Origin: Branchipolynoe longqiensis
Lineage: Eukaryota; Annelida; Polychaeta; Phyllodocida; Polynoidae
Direction: 5' to 3'
DNA: 64,000 bases
Assembly: GCA_030323885.1 (NCBI GenBank)
Contig: CM059198.1
Location: forward strand, 6,842,086 to 6,906,085
The translations under genes were made by a program, and so were the position numbers. Below are positions 1 to 11,960 of the stretch, piece after piece (the stretch's first letter is position 1; the number at the start of each line of letters is the position of its first letter). Under the pieces are notes generated by a model, which did no database searches, was not told where the DNA came from, and was given only the letters and a program-made list of their open reading frames with translations.

Positions 1-77
1 CATGAGGAGGGCCAGGGAACCGGTATAATAAAACAGTCACCCACTGTAACTCAATGCGTTCACACTCATTTACTACA
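1..77 (+). repeat. 3' part of the 5' LTR of element A
   Basis: It matches 4685-4761 almost base for base, contains an AATAAAA polyadenylation-type signal near 25, and ends in TACTACA just before the primer site. The rest of the LTR is left of the window. Confidence 0.9.
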
Positions 78-91
78 TGGTGTCAGATGAG
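78..91 (+). other. primer-binding site of element A
   Basis: TGGTGTCAGATGAG follows the LTR directly. The first ten bases complement a tRNA 3' end of the form TCTGACACCA, as in metazoan tRNA-Leu. The same motif follows the 5' LTRs of element B (4954) and of element E on the minus strand (ending at 51561), so the three families share the primer. Confidence 0.75.
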
Positions 92-207
92 AAAAACAAA
101 TACATAGAAGAAAAACCAGAAGCCATGGCTTTGTCAGGACTAAATCCCCGTGCCCAAAATGACCATGGGACAACAACTATGGCGATGATGAACTGGGAGA
201 GAGGGCG

Positions 208-1279
208 TTGAGGTTTCCTACGCAATTATATGCTGAGGGCGGGGGCGAGAAAGAAAGCAGGGAGGGGAGTAAAGAAAAGCACAACGAGCTAACGAAAAGT
301 AGGAAGTACGTCGGGGCACCGCGAACGCAGAAAACAAGTCAGGTTTTATTCCTGCATGTCGCCGGCCCCGAAGCGCAAAAAGTATATCGAACATTCAAGA
401 GAGAAGACAGTGACAAGGAAAAAATTAACCCCCTCATAGAGTTATTTCGAACATACTGTGAAGGGAAACAGAACATTACAGTCACGCGCTACCAATTCAA
501 CTCATACAACCAAACAACGGAGCACGATGGACGTTCTCACATACGGAGAGCTACAACACTGTGATATCGTTCCTGTGTGTTCGCGGCGGTTATTTGAAAT
601 AATCTCTTATAGTTGAACATCTAGTTTTTGGCCGTTTAAAGATTTATAAAAAAGACTCAGAAAAAGCACTTTCCACCACAGGACACCTAAATCTCAAATA
701 TGCGAGAGATGCACGGAGGATTGTGGCAGACTCAGTGAACACTAAAGCAAACCTTAGTAGGAGTGGTCAGTAGTTTAGGTAAACGAATCGAAAAATTCAG
801 TCGACCTAACAAAAAATGAATGGTCAAACCTACCCCTTACGCGTAGGCAAACCCCGCCACCCGCAACGCACACCATGTCAACGGGGTCAAGTTCAGCACG
901 TGGGCAGCAGTACAACAGAGGAGGCGCAGCACGATCTGAATGCACCCGATGCGGCTACACACACAATAGAGGCAGGTGCCCTGCGACAGGAAAGGAATGT
1001 GCCGGGTGCCATAAAATAGGCCACTTCATCAAGGTGTGCAGAAACAGGCAAACAACAGCACCAGTAGACGAGATATATGTTGATGAACATAATAAAGTAG
1101 AAAACTGGCCGGAGATGAGCAACGAGGAGGAAACCGATCTCTTCGTGGGCGCAATCGGTGAAGCAGACAACACAAACACAGACTTGTGGTACACGGACAT
1201 ATACGTTGGAAATACGCAAATACGCTTCAAATTGGACACAGGCTCAGAAGCAAATATAGTGGCCACGAACAATATTTAG
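208..1279 (+). pseudogene. element A gag and protease, broken
   Basis: A capsid-like piece lies at about 300-530. At 940-1050 there are two tandem zinc knuckles: a first of the CxRCGYxH type and a second, CAGCHKIGHFIKVC. The retroviral-type aspartic protease start is at about 1220-1260, with the active-site motif KLDTGSEAN. Frames change between these pieces. A stretch with no gag homology (565-815) interrupts them, and the protease reading frame stops at 1279, soon after its catalytic motif. The rest of the protease (1280-1690) is not recognisable in a single frame. Confidence 0.85.
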
Positions 1280-1698
1280 ACCAGTTGACGGATCGTATTT
1301 TTCCTTTGAAACCTCAAGATGACCCGGGTGGTTACATTTTACGGGACAACACCATCTACCACAGAAGGCGAGGCGGTCTTCAAAGGGTATACATAATCCA
1401 AACTGGTACTGTTTCCAAAGTGCACCGGACAAACGGCAAAAGCCGATCCGTGGATTATGCCTTGTAGTCCCGGATGAACCCTTCGCATCCCGAGGCGTCT
1501 TCACGATATCTATCAAACAGTCAGACACACAGCCCGATGAAAACGAACTGGTAAATACCATATTGGACGTCCTTCCTGGGTCTAGGAAACCATAATAGGG
1601 TAACGCAAAAATATTCACCCCCATTGACCTTAATGTCCAGCCTTGTTTAATGTAAATCCACGGTAGTAGATTGAATCACACACGGCCGCTAATTGTAA

Positions 1699-3659
1699 TT
1701 GTGGGTCTTTATAGAAGGAGCTAGACGTTATCGTATGTTAAAGCTGGGCTTTATAATCAAACAGGAGGAGCCGACCCCGTGGGTAAGCTCAATAACCATA
1801 GTCAGAAAACCGGGAAAGATAAGGGTATGCTTGGACCCCACAAAACTCAATAAAGCAATCCTACGTGGGCCCTATCCCACAAGAACGATAGAGGAGGTGG
1901 TTGCCAAAACCCATGGGGCCAAGTTTTTTTACCGTACTTGACGCCAACAGTGGGTATTGGCAAATAGTCCTAGATGAGCATAGTTCAAAAATCTGCATGT
2001 TCAACACTCCATGGGGCAGATACCGCTATGCGCGGCTGCCCTTCGGAATCAAAACGGCAGGAGACATTTTTATAGAACAAATGAATAACATACTAGGTGA
2101 TCTGCCAGGAGTAAATGTCATAGCGGACGATATTTTAATATACGGGGAAACAATCCAACAGCATAACACCCGGTTAGAAAATGTCCTAAAAAGAGCAAGG
2201 GAGGTAAACCTCAAATTGAACCCGGAAAAGTCCAAAATATGTAAAACCCAAGTAAATTATGTCGGCCATACCCTAACGCCAGAAGGCCTGAAACCCAATA
2301 CCGAACGCATACAAGCGATCACAGATATGCCAACGCCTGGTAACACGTCAGATATCCAACGTTTCTTAGGAATGGTAGGATACGTTTCCAAATTCATTCC
2401 AAACCTGTCTGAAATGTCAAAACCTTTAAGGATACTGTTAAATCGTGAGGTAGCGTGGCATTGGGACGATGACCAAAAGAAAGTATTCACAAAACTAAAA
2501 ACGGCACTGGTACAAGCCCCAGTATTGAAATACTATAATGTTAATGAAAAAATAGTCATCCAAGTAGATGCCTGTAAATCTGGACTAGGGGCAACAATTT
2601 TCCAAAATAACCATCCCATTGCAATGGCTTCTAAAGCATTGAACACTGCCCAAAGCAGCTATGCTGTAATTGAAAAGGAACTTTTGGCAATATGTTTCGG
2701 GTGCCAAAAGTTCCATGATTACATATATGGAAAAGAAACAATAATAGAGACAGACCATAAGCCGTTAGTCGCAATCATGAATAAGCCGTTGTACCAACTG
2801 TCTGCCAGGATGCAAAGAATGCGAATGCGTCTTCAAAATTATGACTTAACCATCACATACAAAAAGGGTACCTCTATGTACTTTGCAGATGCCCTGTCCC
2901 GCGCACATTCAACAAACACAGAACCGCAAAACCTGTTTGACAAAGACATCTCGATAGCTGCCCTAGAGATCATCGAGGACGATCTCGATCACATCGCCAA
3001 AGCTACACAAAATGATGAAACACTCATCGAAGTCAGCAAATATGCACGTACAGGTTGGCCAGAAACAAACAACGCACTGAGACCAAATACAAAACCATAT
3101 TTCACCTATAGACACAAAATCACAATCAACAATAACACCCTCATGAAAGGTGATCGGATCATAATCCCCCAAAAATTACAACCTGAAATATTAGATAAAA
3201 TCCACGAAGCACACCTCGGCATAATAAAGTGCAAACAATTGGCTAGGGATTATGTATACTGGCCTGGAATAAATAGCCAGATAGAGGAAAAAGTATCCAG
3301 ATGCGAAATCTGTCAATCATTAAGAAACAAACCACACTCAGAGCCGTTAATCAATCATGAAATTCCAAATTTACCGTTCAACAAAATAGGGGTCGATTTT
3401 TTTCCAGGTACAAAACAGACATTTCATAATAATCATAGATTATTATTCAAAATACCCAGAAATCATGGAACTAAAAGAAACCACCAGTGAAGCCACCATC
3501 AAAACACTAAAACAGATGTTCGGCCGACACGGCATACCACGTACCGTGGTCACAGACAATGGGCCACAGTTCACAAGTACAAAATATAAACAATTTGCAA
3601 AGGATTATAATATTCACACCAATATGCTCTATATCCATTATAACTGCCCCAGCAGCTAA
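1699..3659 (+). pseudogene. element A pol: reverse transcriptase, RNase H, integrase (frameshifted)
   Basis: The RT N-terminus (fingers; motif PTPWVSS, then [12 protein letters not shown]) is at 1750-1930. The frame shifts in a T-run near 1923-1930 and continues at 1901-3490 for 529 codons. RT is seen by [23 protein letters not shown] and the catalytic ADDILIYG at about 2120-2150. RNase H is seen by QVDACKSGLGA and the ETDHKPL motif at about 2750. The integrase zinc domain follows (H...C..C around 3200-3320), then a second frame break near 3465-3490. The integrase core piece VVTDNGPQF ends at 3659. The remaining catalytic core is missing. The other Ty3 elements here are homologous but diverged. 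Confidence 0.93.
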
Positions 3660-4629
3660 CGGGCAAGTGGATACGATACTTGCAAACGCATCCCCCCCGT
3701 TGTAACCCTGCCATTGCTTGCCTATTCAGTATCCATTTTCTTTGCTCGCAGATAATGTGAGGTTACTCCCTTTTTATAGCGACTAGAGCGCATACCGGCA
3801 ACAGTGGTTGTTATTGAATCGTCCTAGACTACAGGTCCAAAACTACCAAGCTAATGCCAAACATCCCTTGACAACCTATGATGGTACACGCCCTTAATCA
3901 ATTACTAATATACATATATACTAACTATAAATAATTACAAATGATTGTCTTCGATGTTCGTAAAAAAACGCCACCAGAAGAACGCAAAACATCTACATCG
4001 TCGGAGACAATTAAGATTCACTCACTCACGAACACAAATGGGCACCAGTAAAAATCACAAAAATAAACAATCCAACACGACGAGATTATGAGATAATCAA
4101 CAACGAAAATAATAAGTTACGAAGAAACAGAGTACAATTATTCAAAGCAGAAACAAACAACACCGCCACACCAATCCAGAACCAAACCGAAAGACCCGAA
4201 GTGCAACACAGCAAACCACAAATACAAATACAAACACCTACCACCACAAACACTGGGTACATAACCAGGTCAGGTAGACTGAGTAGCCCAGCAGAGCGTT
4301 GGGAAGACTAAAACACTACCAGTACGACCAAACAAAACAAACATAGCTGACCGTAAATATATATTGAAATTGTCATTATAGCATGTAAGGTTGTATGATA
4401 AAACATGTATCACCAACATGTATCAAAAGTTTAAAAATACACTGTAAGACAACAAATTGAAACATGATGATTGTACCACTAAAACATGTCAAACATTGAT
4501 GATCAACTGTTTCTAAAAAAATAATGTATAGTGATAAGTGTTAGTTGTGAACTGTACATTTCATCAAACAAACTACATCCTGCTGTTAACGTCAACGAAA
4601 GCCATTAAGTAAAACTTAAGGAAGGGAGA
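3660..4629 (+). other. 3' non-coding part and remnant of the integrase tail of element A
   Basis: 3660-4060 has no recognisable coding sequence. 4070-4310 reads as a degenerate integrase C-terminal tail, ending in the ITRSGRLSSP-like motif that closes pol in this family. 4311-4617 is AT-rich without features. 4618-4629 (AAGGAAGGGAGA) is a polypurine tract directly before the 3' LTR. Confidence 0.7.
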
Positions 4630-4761
4630 TGTAAGATGTGGGCATGTCAACCATGTACTCTCTATGTTAGTGACGTAAGCGGTCACATGAGGAGGGCCAG
4701 GGAACCGGGATAATAAAACAGTCACCCACTGGAACTCAATGCGTTCAACTCATTTACTACA
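4630..4761 (+). repeat. 3' LTR of element A (132 bp)
   Basis: It begins TGTAAGATG right after the polypurine tract and ends TTTACTACA, giving the TG...CA ends of an LTR. Its last 77 bases match the window start. Confidence 0.9.
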
Positions 4762-4810
4762 CTACAGACCTCCATCAGGGGAAATTGAACTCTTTATTGA
4801 AGCGCTAGAG
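4762..4810 (+). mobile_element. LINE endonuclease fragment, left half, split by element B
   Basis: Reads as YRPPSGEIELFIEALE, the YRPP stretch of an apurinic-type LINE endonuclease. The frame continues at 13913 on the far side of element B once the 5-base duplication TAGAG (4806-4810 and 13908-13912) is counted once. This shows that B jumped into a CR1/L2-like LINE. Confidence 0.8.
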
Positions 4811-4953
4811 TGTAAGAGATGTAAGGTATGCAAGGGACTCACCGCGCCGTAAAACGGAAGGCGGTCACGTGGCCACTGGTGTGGCCAGTTACTGAATAAA
4901 CAAGTCAGTCGTTGAACGAGACTCAAGGCATTCCGGTTGGTCACTACACTACA
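4811..4953 (+). repeat. 5' LTR of element B (143 bp)
   Basis: Starts TGTAAGAGATG and ends CACTACACTACA, followed at once by TGGTGTCAGAT (primer site). The last 75 bases or so match 13832-13907. The 5' half is much more diverged from the downstream LTR. Confidence 0.8.
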
Positions 4954-4959
4954 TGGTGT

Positions 4960-5641
4960 CAGATAGCGGGGGATAGAGTTGACAAACATGGCATCAGCTC
5001 TATCAGTATTGAGGCTACCACATCCACTAAATTTAGAAGGGAATTTGGCAGTAAATTGGAGGACTTGGTTGACTGCCTAGGAGATATATGCTGGAGCTGT
5101 CAGTTTAACACCTATGATCAAAAATCTGAATCGATGGATGCTTACATTCGAGAGCTGAAGCATATGATTTCATACTGTGAGTATGGGGATGTGGAGGAGT
5201 CAATACTTCAGGACTGGCTTGTGGCCAGAGTAAAAGACAAAAACCTGCGAGATAAGTTGCTGCAAACTCCAAATTTGACACTCCACAGCTGTCTCGAGAT
5301 ATGTAGGGTGAGTGAATAAAACGCGAATCAACTAGGTGCAGCTAAAGAAGAAAGCCAGTTAGATGCCATTAACACATATAGCCGGCAACATACACGCCCC
5401 CTACCACCGGGGACACCTCGGCGGCGGGGGTCGGCTGCCACGGCTAACACGTCTCGGGCAAGTTGCATACGATGTGGTTACATGCATGGACGAGCAGCAA
5501 CGTGCCCAGCGAAGGACAAGGAATGTGACGGCTGTGGGAAAGTTGGGCATTTTCTCAAGGTCTGCAAAGGGTGGAGACATGGAACAACGCCGGTACACGC
5601 TCTGGACGTCAACAGAAGCGGCAGGCAGGAGGAGTGAAAGC
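4960..5641 (+). pseudogene. element B gag, broken
   Basis: A capsid-like region spans about 5030-5319, with the motif CEYGDVEESILQDWLVARVK, which is also conserved in the gag of elements C and E. It ends in a stop at 5317-5319. The two zinc knuckles follow in another frame at 5460-5575: CIRCGYMHG, then CDGCGKVGHFLKVCKG. The N-terminal part of gag seen in element E is missing here, consistent with a deletion soon after the primer site. Confidence 0.82.
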
Positions 5642-5701
5642 TAGCAGATGTGGAGGAAGAGGACATTTACGAGGACCTCTTTATAGCGGCTATTTCCCAG
5701 A

Positions 5702-8500
5702 ATGAAGAGCACACTTCATAACTTCCGAGTTGGGGACAGGGACGTACGATTTAAGTTGGACACCAGCTCGGAAGCCAACATAATTCCCAGCAAAACCTTC
5801 CGTGCGTTAGGAATTGGATCATTAATGCCTGCCCAATGCAGGTTAGTCACATACACCGAGCAACGCATCGTACCAGAGGTGGAGACAACTCTACCAGTCG
5901 AGGGACAGATGATATCGTTCCAGGTACCGAAAGCGGTTGCCCTATCCTGGCGAAGGATGCGTGTGTGCTGTTGGGTTTGATAATCCGTGTGGACACTGTG
6001 GAATGCTTATCAACGGAGGCCGCCAAAGCTGAAACACTGGTAAATAAATTCAGTGACCTTTTTGAGGGATTAGGGACTATCATGGTCAATGCTAAGATAC
6101 TTATAAATCCTGAGATATGCCCTGTTATTGATCCTCCACATAGGATTCCTCATGCTGTATGTGATGAAGCTAAAGTAGAATTAGATAGAATGGTGAAGAT
6201 GGGTGTTATTGTACCACAGGTCAACCCAACACCATGGGTTAATTCTATAGCCGTTGTGCATAAATCGGGAAAAATTAGAGTGTGTCTTGACCGTACTAAA
6301 TTAAATCGGGCGATTGGTATTGGACGCCGACAGTGGGTATTGGCAGATACATCTGGATGATGAGAGCTCACATTTTTGTACCTTCAATACCCCCTGGGGG
6401 CAGTGCAGGTATACCCGGCTGCCATTTGGCATCAAGACCGCAGGGGATATATTTATTAAAGAAATGAATGAAATTTTTAGAGGGTTAGAAGGGGTCGAAA
6501 TCATAGCGGATGACATTTTGATTTTCAGTAAATCTGTCGAACAGCACAACAAAAGGCTAGAAGCGGTGTTGGAAAGAGCCCGTGAGGTTGACCTGCATAT
6601 GAGGGCACGTATTGACCGAAAGAGGGTAAAAGCCCAATCCTGAGCATATTCGTGCTATTCTAAAAATGCCTACTCCCACAGAGAAACTGCCATTCAGCGT
6701 TTTCTTGGGATGATGAATTATCTAAATAAATTCATACCCAAATTGTTCGAAATTGCCAAGCCATTGAGAACTGTGTTAGAAAAAAACAATGCCTGGATCC
6801 AGGGAAAGCATTCCAAAAGCTCAAATCGTTGTTAATCGAGGCGCCGGTATTAACATATTATGATGTGACCAAGCCACTAACGTTACAGGTCGACGCTTCG
6901 CAGTCAGGGCTCGGCGCGACTCTGTTTCTAAGTGAACGCCCAATAGCTATGGCGTCTAAAGCTCTAGCCACAACCCAAACAAATGATGCTGTAATTGAGA
7001 AAGAGTTGCTAGCGATCTGTTTCGGCTGTAAACAATTCCATGATTACATCTACGGGAAAGAAGTTACAGTCGAAATGGATTGTTGTTTGTTTGTTGTTGT
7101 TTTACGTCCTAGCAACATCTAAGGTCATATCAGGATGGGTACCGACTTGGGGTCATGCAGTCATGGCGACTTTATAGTGCTGACCCACTGGGAAACCAGG
7201 CCGCCAGCACCATGACCTGGTATCCCACTCAGTCACGATCTACCAGCACGGGAGACGGGCGCTCTAACTCATTCGGCCATCCCGTCTGGTAGTCGAAATG
7301 GATGATAAGCCTTTAGTGAACATAATGATGAAGCCAATTACTACATTGTCGGCTTGCATGCAAAGAATGCAGTTGAGGCTTCAAAATTACAACATCACTG
7401 TCATACATAAAAAGGGGATAAACATGTCTTTGGCAGATACCCTATCGCGAGAACACTCAGCCAAGGTAGATCCATGTGATCTATTTGACAAGAATATCAG
7501 CGTAGCAGCCATTGGGTTTGTCAGCGAAGACATCAGATGCATAGTCATAGAAACACAGCAGGACAGTACACTAAAAGAATTAGCTAGATTAACTAAATAA
7601 GGGTGGACAGAAACAAGCAAAACATTAAGGCAAGATGTTAAACTTTACCATACTTACCGAGATGACATTGTAAGCCAAAGTGACATGTTAATGAAGGATA
7701 ACCAGATAATAATTCCAAAATCTATGCAGAACGAAATATTGAACAAGCTGCATGAGTCCCATCTAGGGGCTGTGAAGTGCAAACACCTGGCGAGGGATTA
7801 TGTGTATTGGCCGGGGTTAGATAAGCAGATCGAAGACACGGTGTCTTGTTGTCATGTATGTCAGAGGGGATGCAACATCCTACACACAGAGCCCATGATA
7901 TCACACAAGATACCGAATACACCGTACCTGAAAGTAGGAGTAGATCTGTCCACTGTAATGGCGAGGATTACATCATTTGTATCGACTACTATTCCAAATT
8001 TCCTGAGATAGTGCAGCTCAAATATACATCAAACATCGCGATAATAAGCGTAATGAAACAAATGTTTGGAAGATACGGGATGGAAGTCATTACAGATAAT
8101 GGACCTCAGTTTGTAAGTGACGAATATGTGAGATTCGCGAAACAGCATGGGTTTAGAATAAAACATTCAAGCCCACATTGCCAGCAAAGTAATTGGCAGG
8201 TAGAACGGTACATCGAGAGAGCAAAAGCACTAATAACAAAATCTGTAAAAGATTGATCGGACATCAATATGGCACTTTTGGCGTACCGCAACACAACAAT
8301 TCCGGAAATAGGGGCTTCACCAGCTCAGCTGTTTATGAGTAGGAAATTACGATCTAAAATTCCCGTATTGACAAACCAGCTAAAGCCACAGACAGTAACG
8401 TCATAAAGGAAAGGCAATATAAGCAGAGGACATATTTCAATAAACGGGCTGGAAGGCCGCACAAGCCATTAGCAGCGGGTGACAGGGTCAAATACCGCAC
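5702..8500 (+). pseudogene. element B protease, RT, RNase H and integrase, with several frameshifts and a SINE
   Basis: The protease motif RFKLDTSSEANI is at about 5748-5785. The conventional DTG is DTS, a change in the catalytic triplet. The RT fingers (PTPWVNS, then RVCLDRTKLNRAI) are at 6228-6320; [13 protein letters not shown] and ADDILIF are at 6415-6530, with a frame break near 6320 and another near 6600-6640. RNase H (QVDASQSGLGATLF, EMD at the second acidic site) is at 6829-7080 and is split by a SINE, resuming at 7298. The integrase zinc and core domains (7685-8256, TDNGPQF) change frame near 7960 and stop at 8256. Homology resumes to 8500, where element C is inserted. Confidence 0.9.
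7081..7290 (-). mobile_element. tRNA-headed SINE inserted in element B
   Basis: Flanked by a 13-bp duplication (AGTCGAAATGGAT at 7068-7080 and 7291-7303). On the minus strand the head reads GGGATGGCCGAATGAGTTAG, an A-box like that of tRNA-Leu/Ser. A conserved body follows (CCCAGTGGGTCAGCACTATA), then a tail ending ACGTAAAACAACAACAA. The body resembles SINEs I know from molluscs. The duplication and tail indicate LINE-mediated insertion. Confidence 0.88.
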
Positions 8501-8504
8501 TCAT

Positions 8505-8675
8505 TGTAAAAGTACAATGTCTGAACACTTTGACTTCTGGATACTGAATCCTTTATTCACCGTCCAGGGCTCTGCACCACCGGCTAAACTTTCCATGACG
8601 TCATCTCATTAACATAATCCTTTGTTCTCTCTCAATGCCTGGATCCCATTATGCGTCTTATTAGCATATATTACA
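8505..8675 (-). repeat. 3' LTR of element C (171 bp)
   Basis: Ends are TGTAAAAG...TATTACA on the + strand. It is followed at 8676 by a C-run, which is the polypurine tract on the minus strand (GGGGGGGGGGA-type). The same arrangement is seen next to the element E LTR at 47305. Confidence 0.9.
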
Positions 8676-9041
8676 TCCCCCCCCCCCTCAAAGTATTTGT
8701 GAAACATAAAATCACCAAAAATACAGAGCTTACAAGTTTAGCATACAATAAAATATATAAGCACTTAACTTAAACCATGGGTTTATCGAATGTCCCAAGT
8801 GCACCATGGCACTGAAGTCCTTTGAACTGTCTGGCTGCTTAGCCTCCAAAATGACACATTGTCCAGTTTGATATAACAAACACAATAATACGACAACTCT
8901 GAAACCAACAATACTTAACCCACATGCACATGTGTTTGTGTGTGAGTCTAACTTGCAACTGACTACTTATAGGTCTAGCCTGTCTGACGGTCTAATCACT
9001 CGACCTGACCTACTTAGATTAGCTGCATTGTTTACAACTGA
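8676..9041. other. 3' untranslated part of element C
   Basis: A C-run at 8680-8690 (polypurine tract on the minus strand), then AT-rich sequence. A degenerate end of pol with the SGRVIRP-like motif lies on the minus strand near 8960-9010, as in element E. No separate gene seen. Confidence 0.65.
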
Positions 9042-10234
9042 CTATGAAGTCGGCACACTCTGTGCCTGCCCGACTGGCCTGGGCTGCCTCCACTCAGGCA
9101 CTCTTATTATCTGCACTCTATTCCTATACAACATATTCCCTGACTCATTCAAAATTTGATACTCTCTACCCGACACAGCCATACGCCCTATCACTACTCC
9201 TTTCTTCCACTCTCCTGTATGATTCCTATACTTCACTTTGTCACCATTGTCTGTGTTGTTTTCGGGTTCTGCATTTCTGGCATCAAATTCTCTTCTGTCA
9301 AAGGCAATCTACTCCTCAGCCTTCTGCCCATGAGCAGCTGAGCGGGAGATGCATTCAAGATGGGCAACGGAGTGTTTCTGTAGTTTAACAAAGCCAACTG
9401 AAAATCTGTCTTTGTTTCTAAACATTTTTCTAACATGTTTTTCACTGTCTGTTCAAACCTTTCGACTTGGCCATTACTTCGGGGATAGTGCGGACTCGAA
9501 TACGTGGCTGTGAACCCATAATGGTTAGCAAATTCTTTATACTCATAGCTCTTAAACTGCGGACCATTGTCCGAAACCACCTGGCTTGGAATACGATGCC
9601 TTGCAAAGTTATCCTTCATAGCCTCGATGCCTGCTGCAGACGCTGTATCTTTTAACAACATTACCTCAGGATACTTTGTGTAATAATCTACAGTAATCAG
9701 GTTATTTTCATGATTTATCTCAAACAAATCTGCCCCTATCTTTTCATAAGGTTGACATGTAATCGGGTGGCTCACCAAAGGCTTGTTGTGCAAACTTTTC
9801 CGATTATTTTGACATGTGTCACACCGACTGACTTTGTCTTCAATTTGTTTATTTATGTTAGGCCAAAACATGAAGTCCAGTGCCAACTGCTTGGACTTAG
9901 TGATGCCCAAGTTTGTCTCGTGTAACGCTTCATTCATTTCACCGTGGAGCTTTGCAGGTACCACAACCCGATTGCCTTTCATTACTAAGTTACTTTCTAC
10001 CATGAGCTCATCTTTGTATGGAATGTATTGTCTTAGACATGGAGGTGTTTGTATGCGTGTGATATCCCAGCTACTCTCAATCTGTGTTATTAACATGGGC
10101 ATTGACACATCTCTCTCATACTCCCGGACAATTTTACTTAACAGGCTGGATGATTGCATGTCCTCTGCAGCGATGCTGAGCATATCGTCAAACAGGTCAG
10201 CATGACCTACATTGGCACTGTGTGCTTGTGACAT
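9042..10234 (-). pseudogene. element C integrase and RNase H end
   Basis: On the minus strand: from 10234 a short RNase H/linker end, then the integrase zinc domain (DTCQNNRKSLHNKPL region near 9790-9850), the core with [13 protein letters not shown] at about 9520-9560, and the C-terminal domain, which continues in another frame at 9236-9042 (WKKGVVIGRM). A frame break therefore lies near 9235. Homology is closest to element E's integrase at 47590-48564. Confidence 0.9.
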
Positions 10235-10893
10235 CATCATCATCATGCTGTCGGTCGCGATGCGACAAAGACTGCTTTCATTACTTGACCGCCGCTCTCC
10301 ATTTAGCTCTCTGCTGTGAGAGTGATGTCCATGAGTCAGTCTTAATGTCTCTCAGCTTCAGGTTTCTCTTGATGGTAACCTTGAACTGGAGACAAGGGCG
10401 CCCTCCCTTTGTGTAACCAGAAGACAGTTGAGAGTAAAGGATCTGCTTTGGTAGCCTGTCTGATGACATCCTCATGAGGTGTCCAGTCCATAGAGGGCAG
10501 CCTTATTTGTCACTTTGTCCTTCCAGGTTAGCCTCATGATTGAACGCAGATGTCGCATCATGAAGGCATGAAGCTTTTTCACCTGTCGTCTGTACACTGT
10601 CCAGGCCTCGGCTCCATATAGTAGGGTGGGTAGCACGATTGCACGGTAGATCTTGCTTTTGACCCACATGGACACATGGTGGTTGTTCCAGAGTCTCTGG
10701 CGTAGTCGGCCGAAAGATGCGCTAGCCTTGGCCATCCTCCTCTGTATTTCAGCATCCATGCGTCCATCACTTGATATAGTGCTTCCGAGGTAGGTGAATT
10801 CCAGAACAGAGTTCAGCTTGTTTCCGTCAACCATGATATCCTCCTCTCGGGTTCTTGTAGAGTTGGGTTGGTGTGTTGCCCATGACAACATGT
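10235..10893 (-). mobile_element. RTE-type LINE 3' fragment inserted in element C
   Basis: On the minus strand this encodes the end of an RTE-like reverse transcriptase: FTYLGSTISSDG, then VLPTLLYGAEAWT, and the basic stretch MRHLRSIMRL. The tail reads as repeated ATG triplets (TCATCATCATCATCAT at about 10230-10247 on the + strand), the usual kind of RTE tail. The flanks are TGACA on both sides (about 10230-10234 and 10890-10895), a plausible short duplication. Element C's RNase H/linker region is interrupted by it. The same 3' end occurs at 58624. Confidence 0.82.
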
Positions 10894-10896
10894 CTG

Positions 10897-11960
10897 CAAA
10901 AAATATCAGAGAACCCTTAACAGTTAACACTTAAAGTTGTAATTTTGGAAACCCATTCGCAATCTTTGCATTCGTGCCGACAGCTTATGAATGGGTTTCT
11001 GCATTATCGCCACCAACAGTTTATGATCAGTTTGAATTTGAACTTCCTTACCAAAGATATAATCATGAAATCTCTGGCATCCGAAACATATGGTGAGCAT
11101 TTCTTTTTCAATAGTGGCATAGCCACACTGCGCTGAGTCCAGTGCACGAGATGCAAGTGCAATCAGTTTGTCACCCTGCATTAACACAGCCCCTAAACCC
11201 GACTGATAAGCATCTACCTTAACAACAATGGGCTTTTCAACATAATAGTATGCCAACACAAGCGCAGTTTAAAACTTTTCTTTGAGTTTGTCATATGCAG
11301 CTTGTTGTTCGCTCTGCCAGTGCCAGGTGACATCCTCAGCTAGGAGCATGCGCAGTGGTTTGGCAATCTCGGACAAGTTAGGTATGAATTTGTGCACATA
11401 CCTAACCATGCCTAGAAATCGCTGCATGCCTTGCTTGTCACGTGGCTCTGGCATGTCTACGATAACTTGTATTCTGTCTGGATCTGGCTTCACGCCTTGC
11501 TGGGTAAGTTGACGACCTACATACTTTACTGTAGTTTTGCATATCAACGATTTTGACTCGTTTAATTTTAGATTAACCGACCTAGCTCTGCATAACACTG
11601 CTCTGAGCCTGTCATTGTGCTCTTCCACGGTTGACCCAAATACCAAAATGTTGTCCATGACTATACCGATACCGGGTATATCGCCCATGACGCGGTGCGT
11701 TTCCTAAATAAAAATGTCACCGGCTGTTTTGATGCCAAAAGGCAGAAGGGTGTACCTTTACCGGCCCTATGGAGTGTTAAATGTGCATAACAATGAACTT
11801 TCATAGTCCAATTTGATGTGCCAATAACCTGTCATAGCATCTAACACTGAAAAATACTTAGCATTAGCCATCTTAGCTATAATTTTGTCAATGGTTTTAG
11901 TCGGAAATGGCCCTCTCTTGATAACTTTGTTCAACTTGGTCGGATCCAGACAGATTCTTA
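10897..11960 (-). pseudogene. element C reverse transcriptase and RNase H, broken
   Basis: On the minus strand RT is seen from about 11960 to 11269, with a stop near 11700 in the region before [10 protein letters not shown]. The catalytic motif reads VMDNILVFG where other elements have ADDIL, so an active-site aspartate is lost. RNase H follows at 11259-10924 (VKVDAYQSGLGAV, QTDHKLLVAIM), after a further break near 11265. These losses make the copy catalytically dead. Confidence 0.88.

Larger units (their letters stand above)
1..4761 (+). mobile_element. Ty3-type LTR retrotransposon A (degenerate, 5' end cut by window edge)
   Basis: The order is partial LTR, primer site, gag with zinc knuckles, protease, reverse transcriptase, RNase H, integrase, AT-rich 3' region, polypurine tract and 3' LTR. 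The gag-PR-RT-RH-IN order is that of Ty3/gypsy (Metaviridae) elements. The last 77 bases of the left LTR match the end of the right LTR (4685-4761). Coding capacity is broken by frameshifts and deletions in gag, between PR and RT, early in RT and in integrase, so the copy is dead. The left target duplication lies outside the window. Immediately right of the 3' LTR is a LINE endonuclease fragment, probably the insertion target. Confidence 0.93.
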
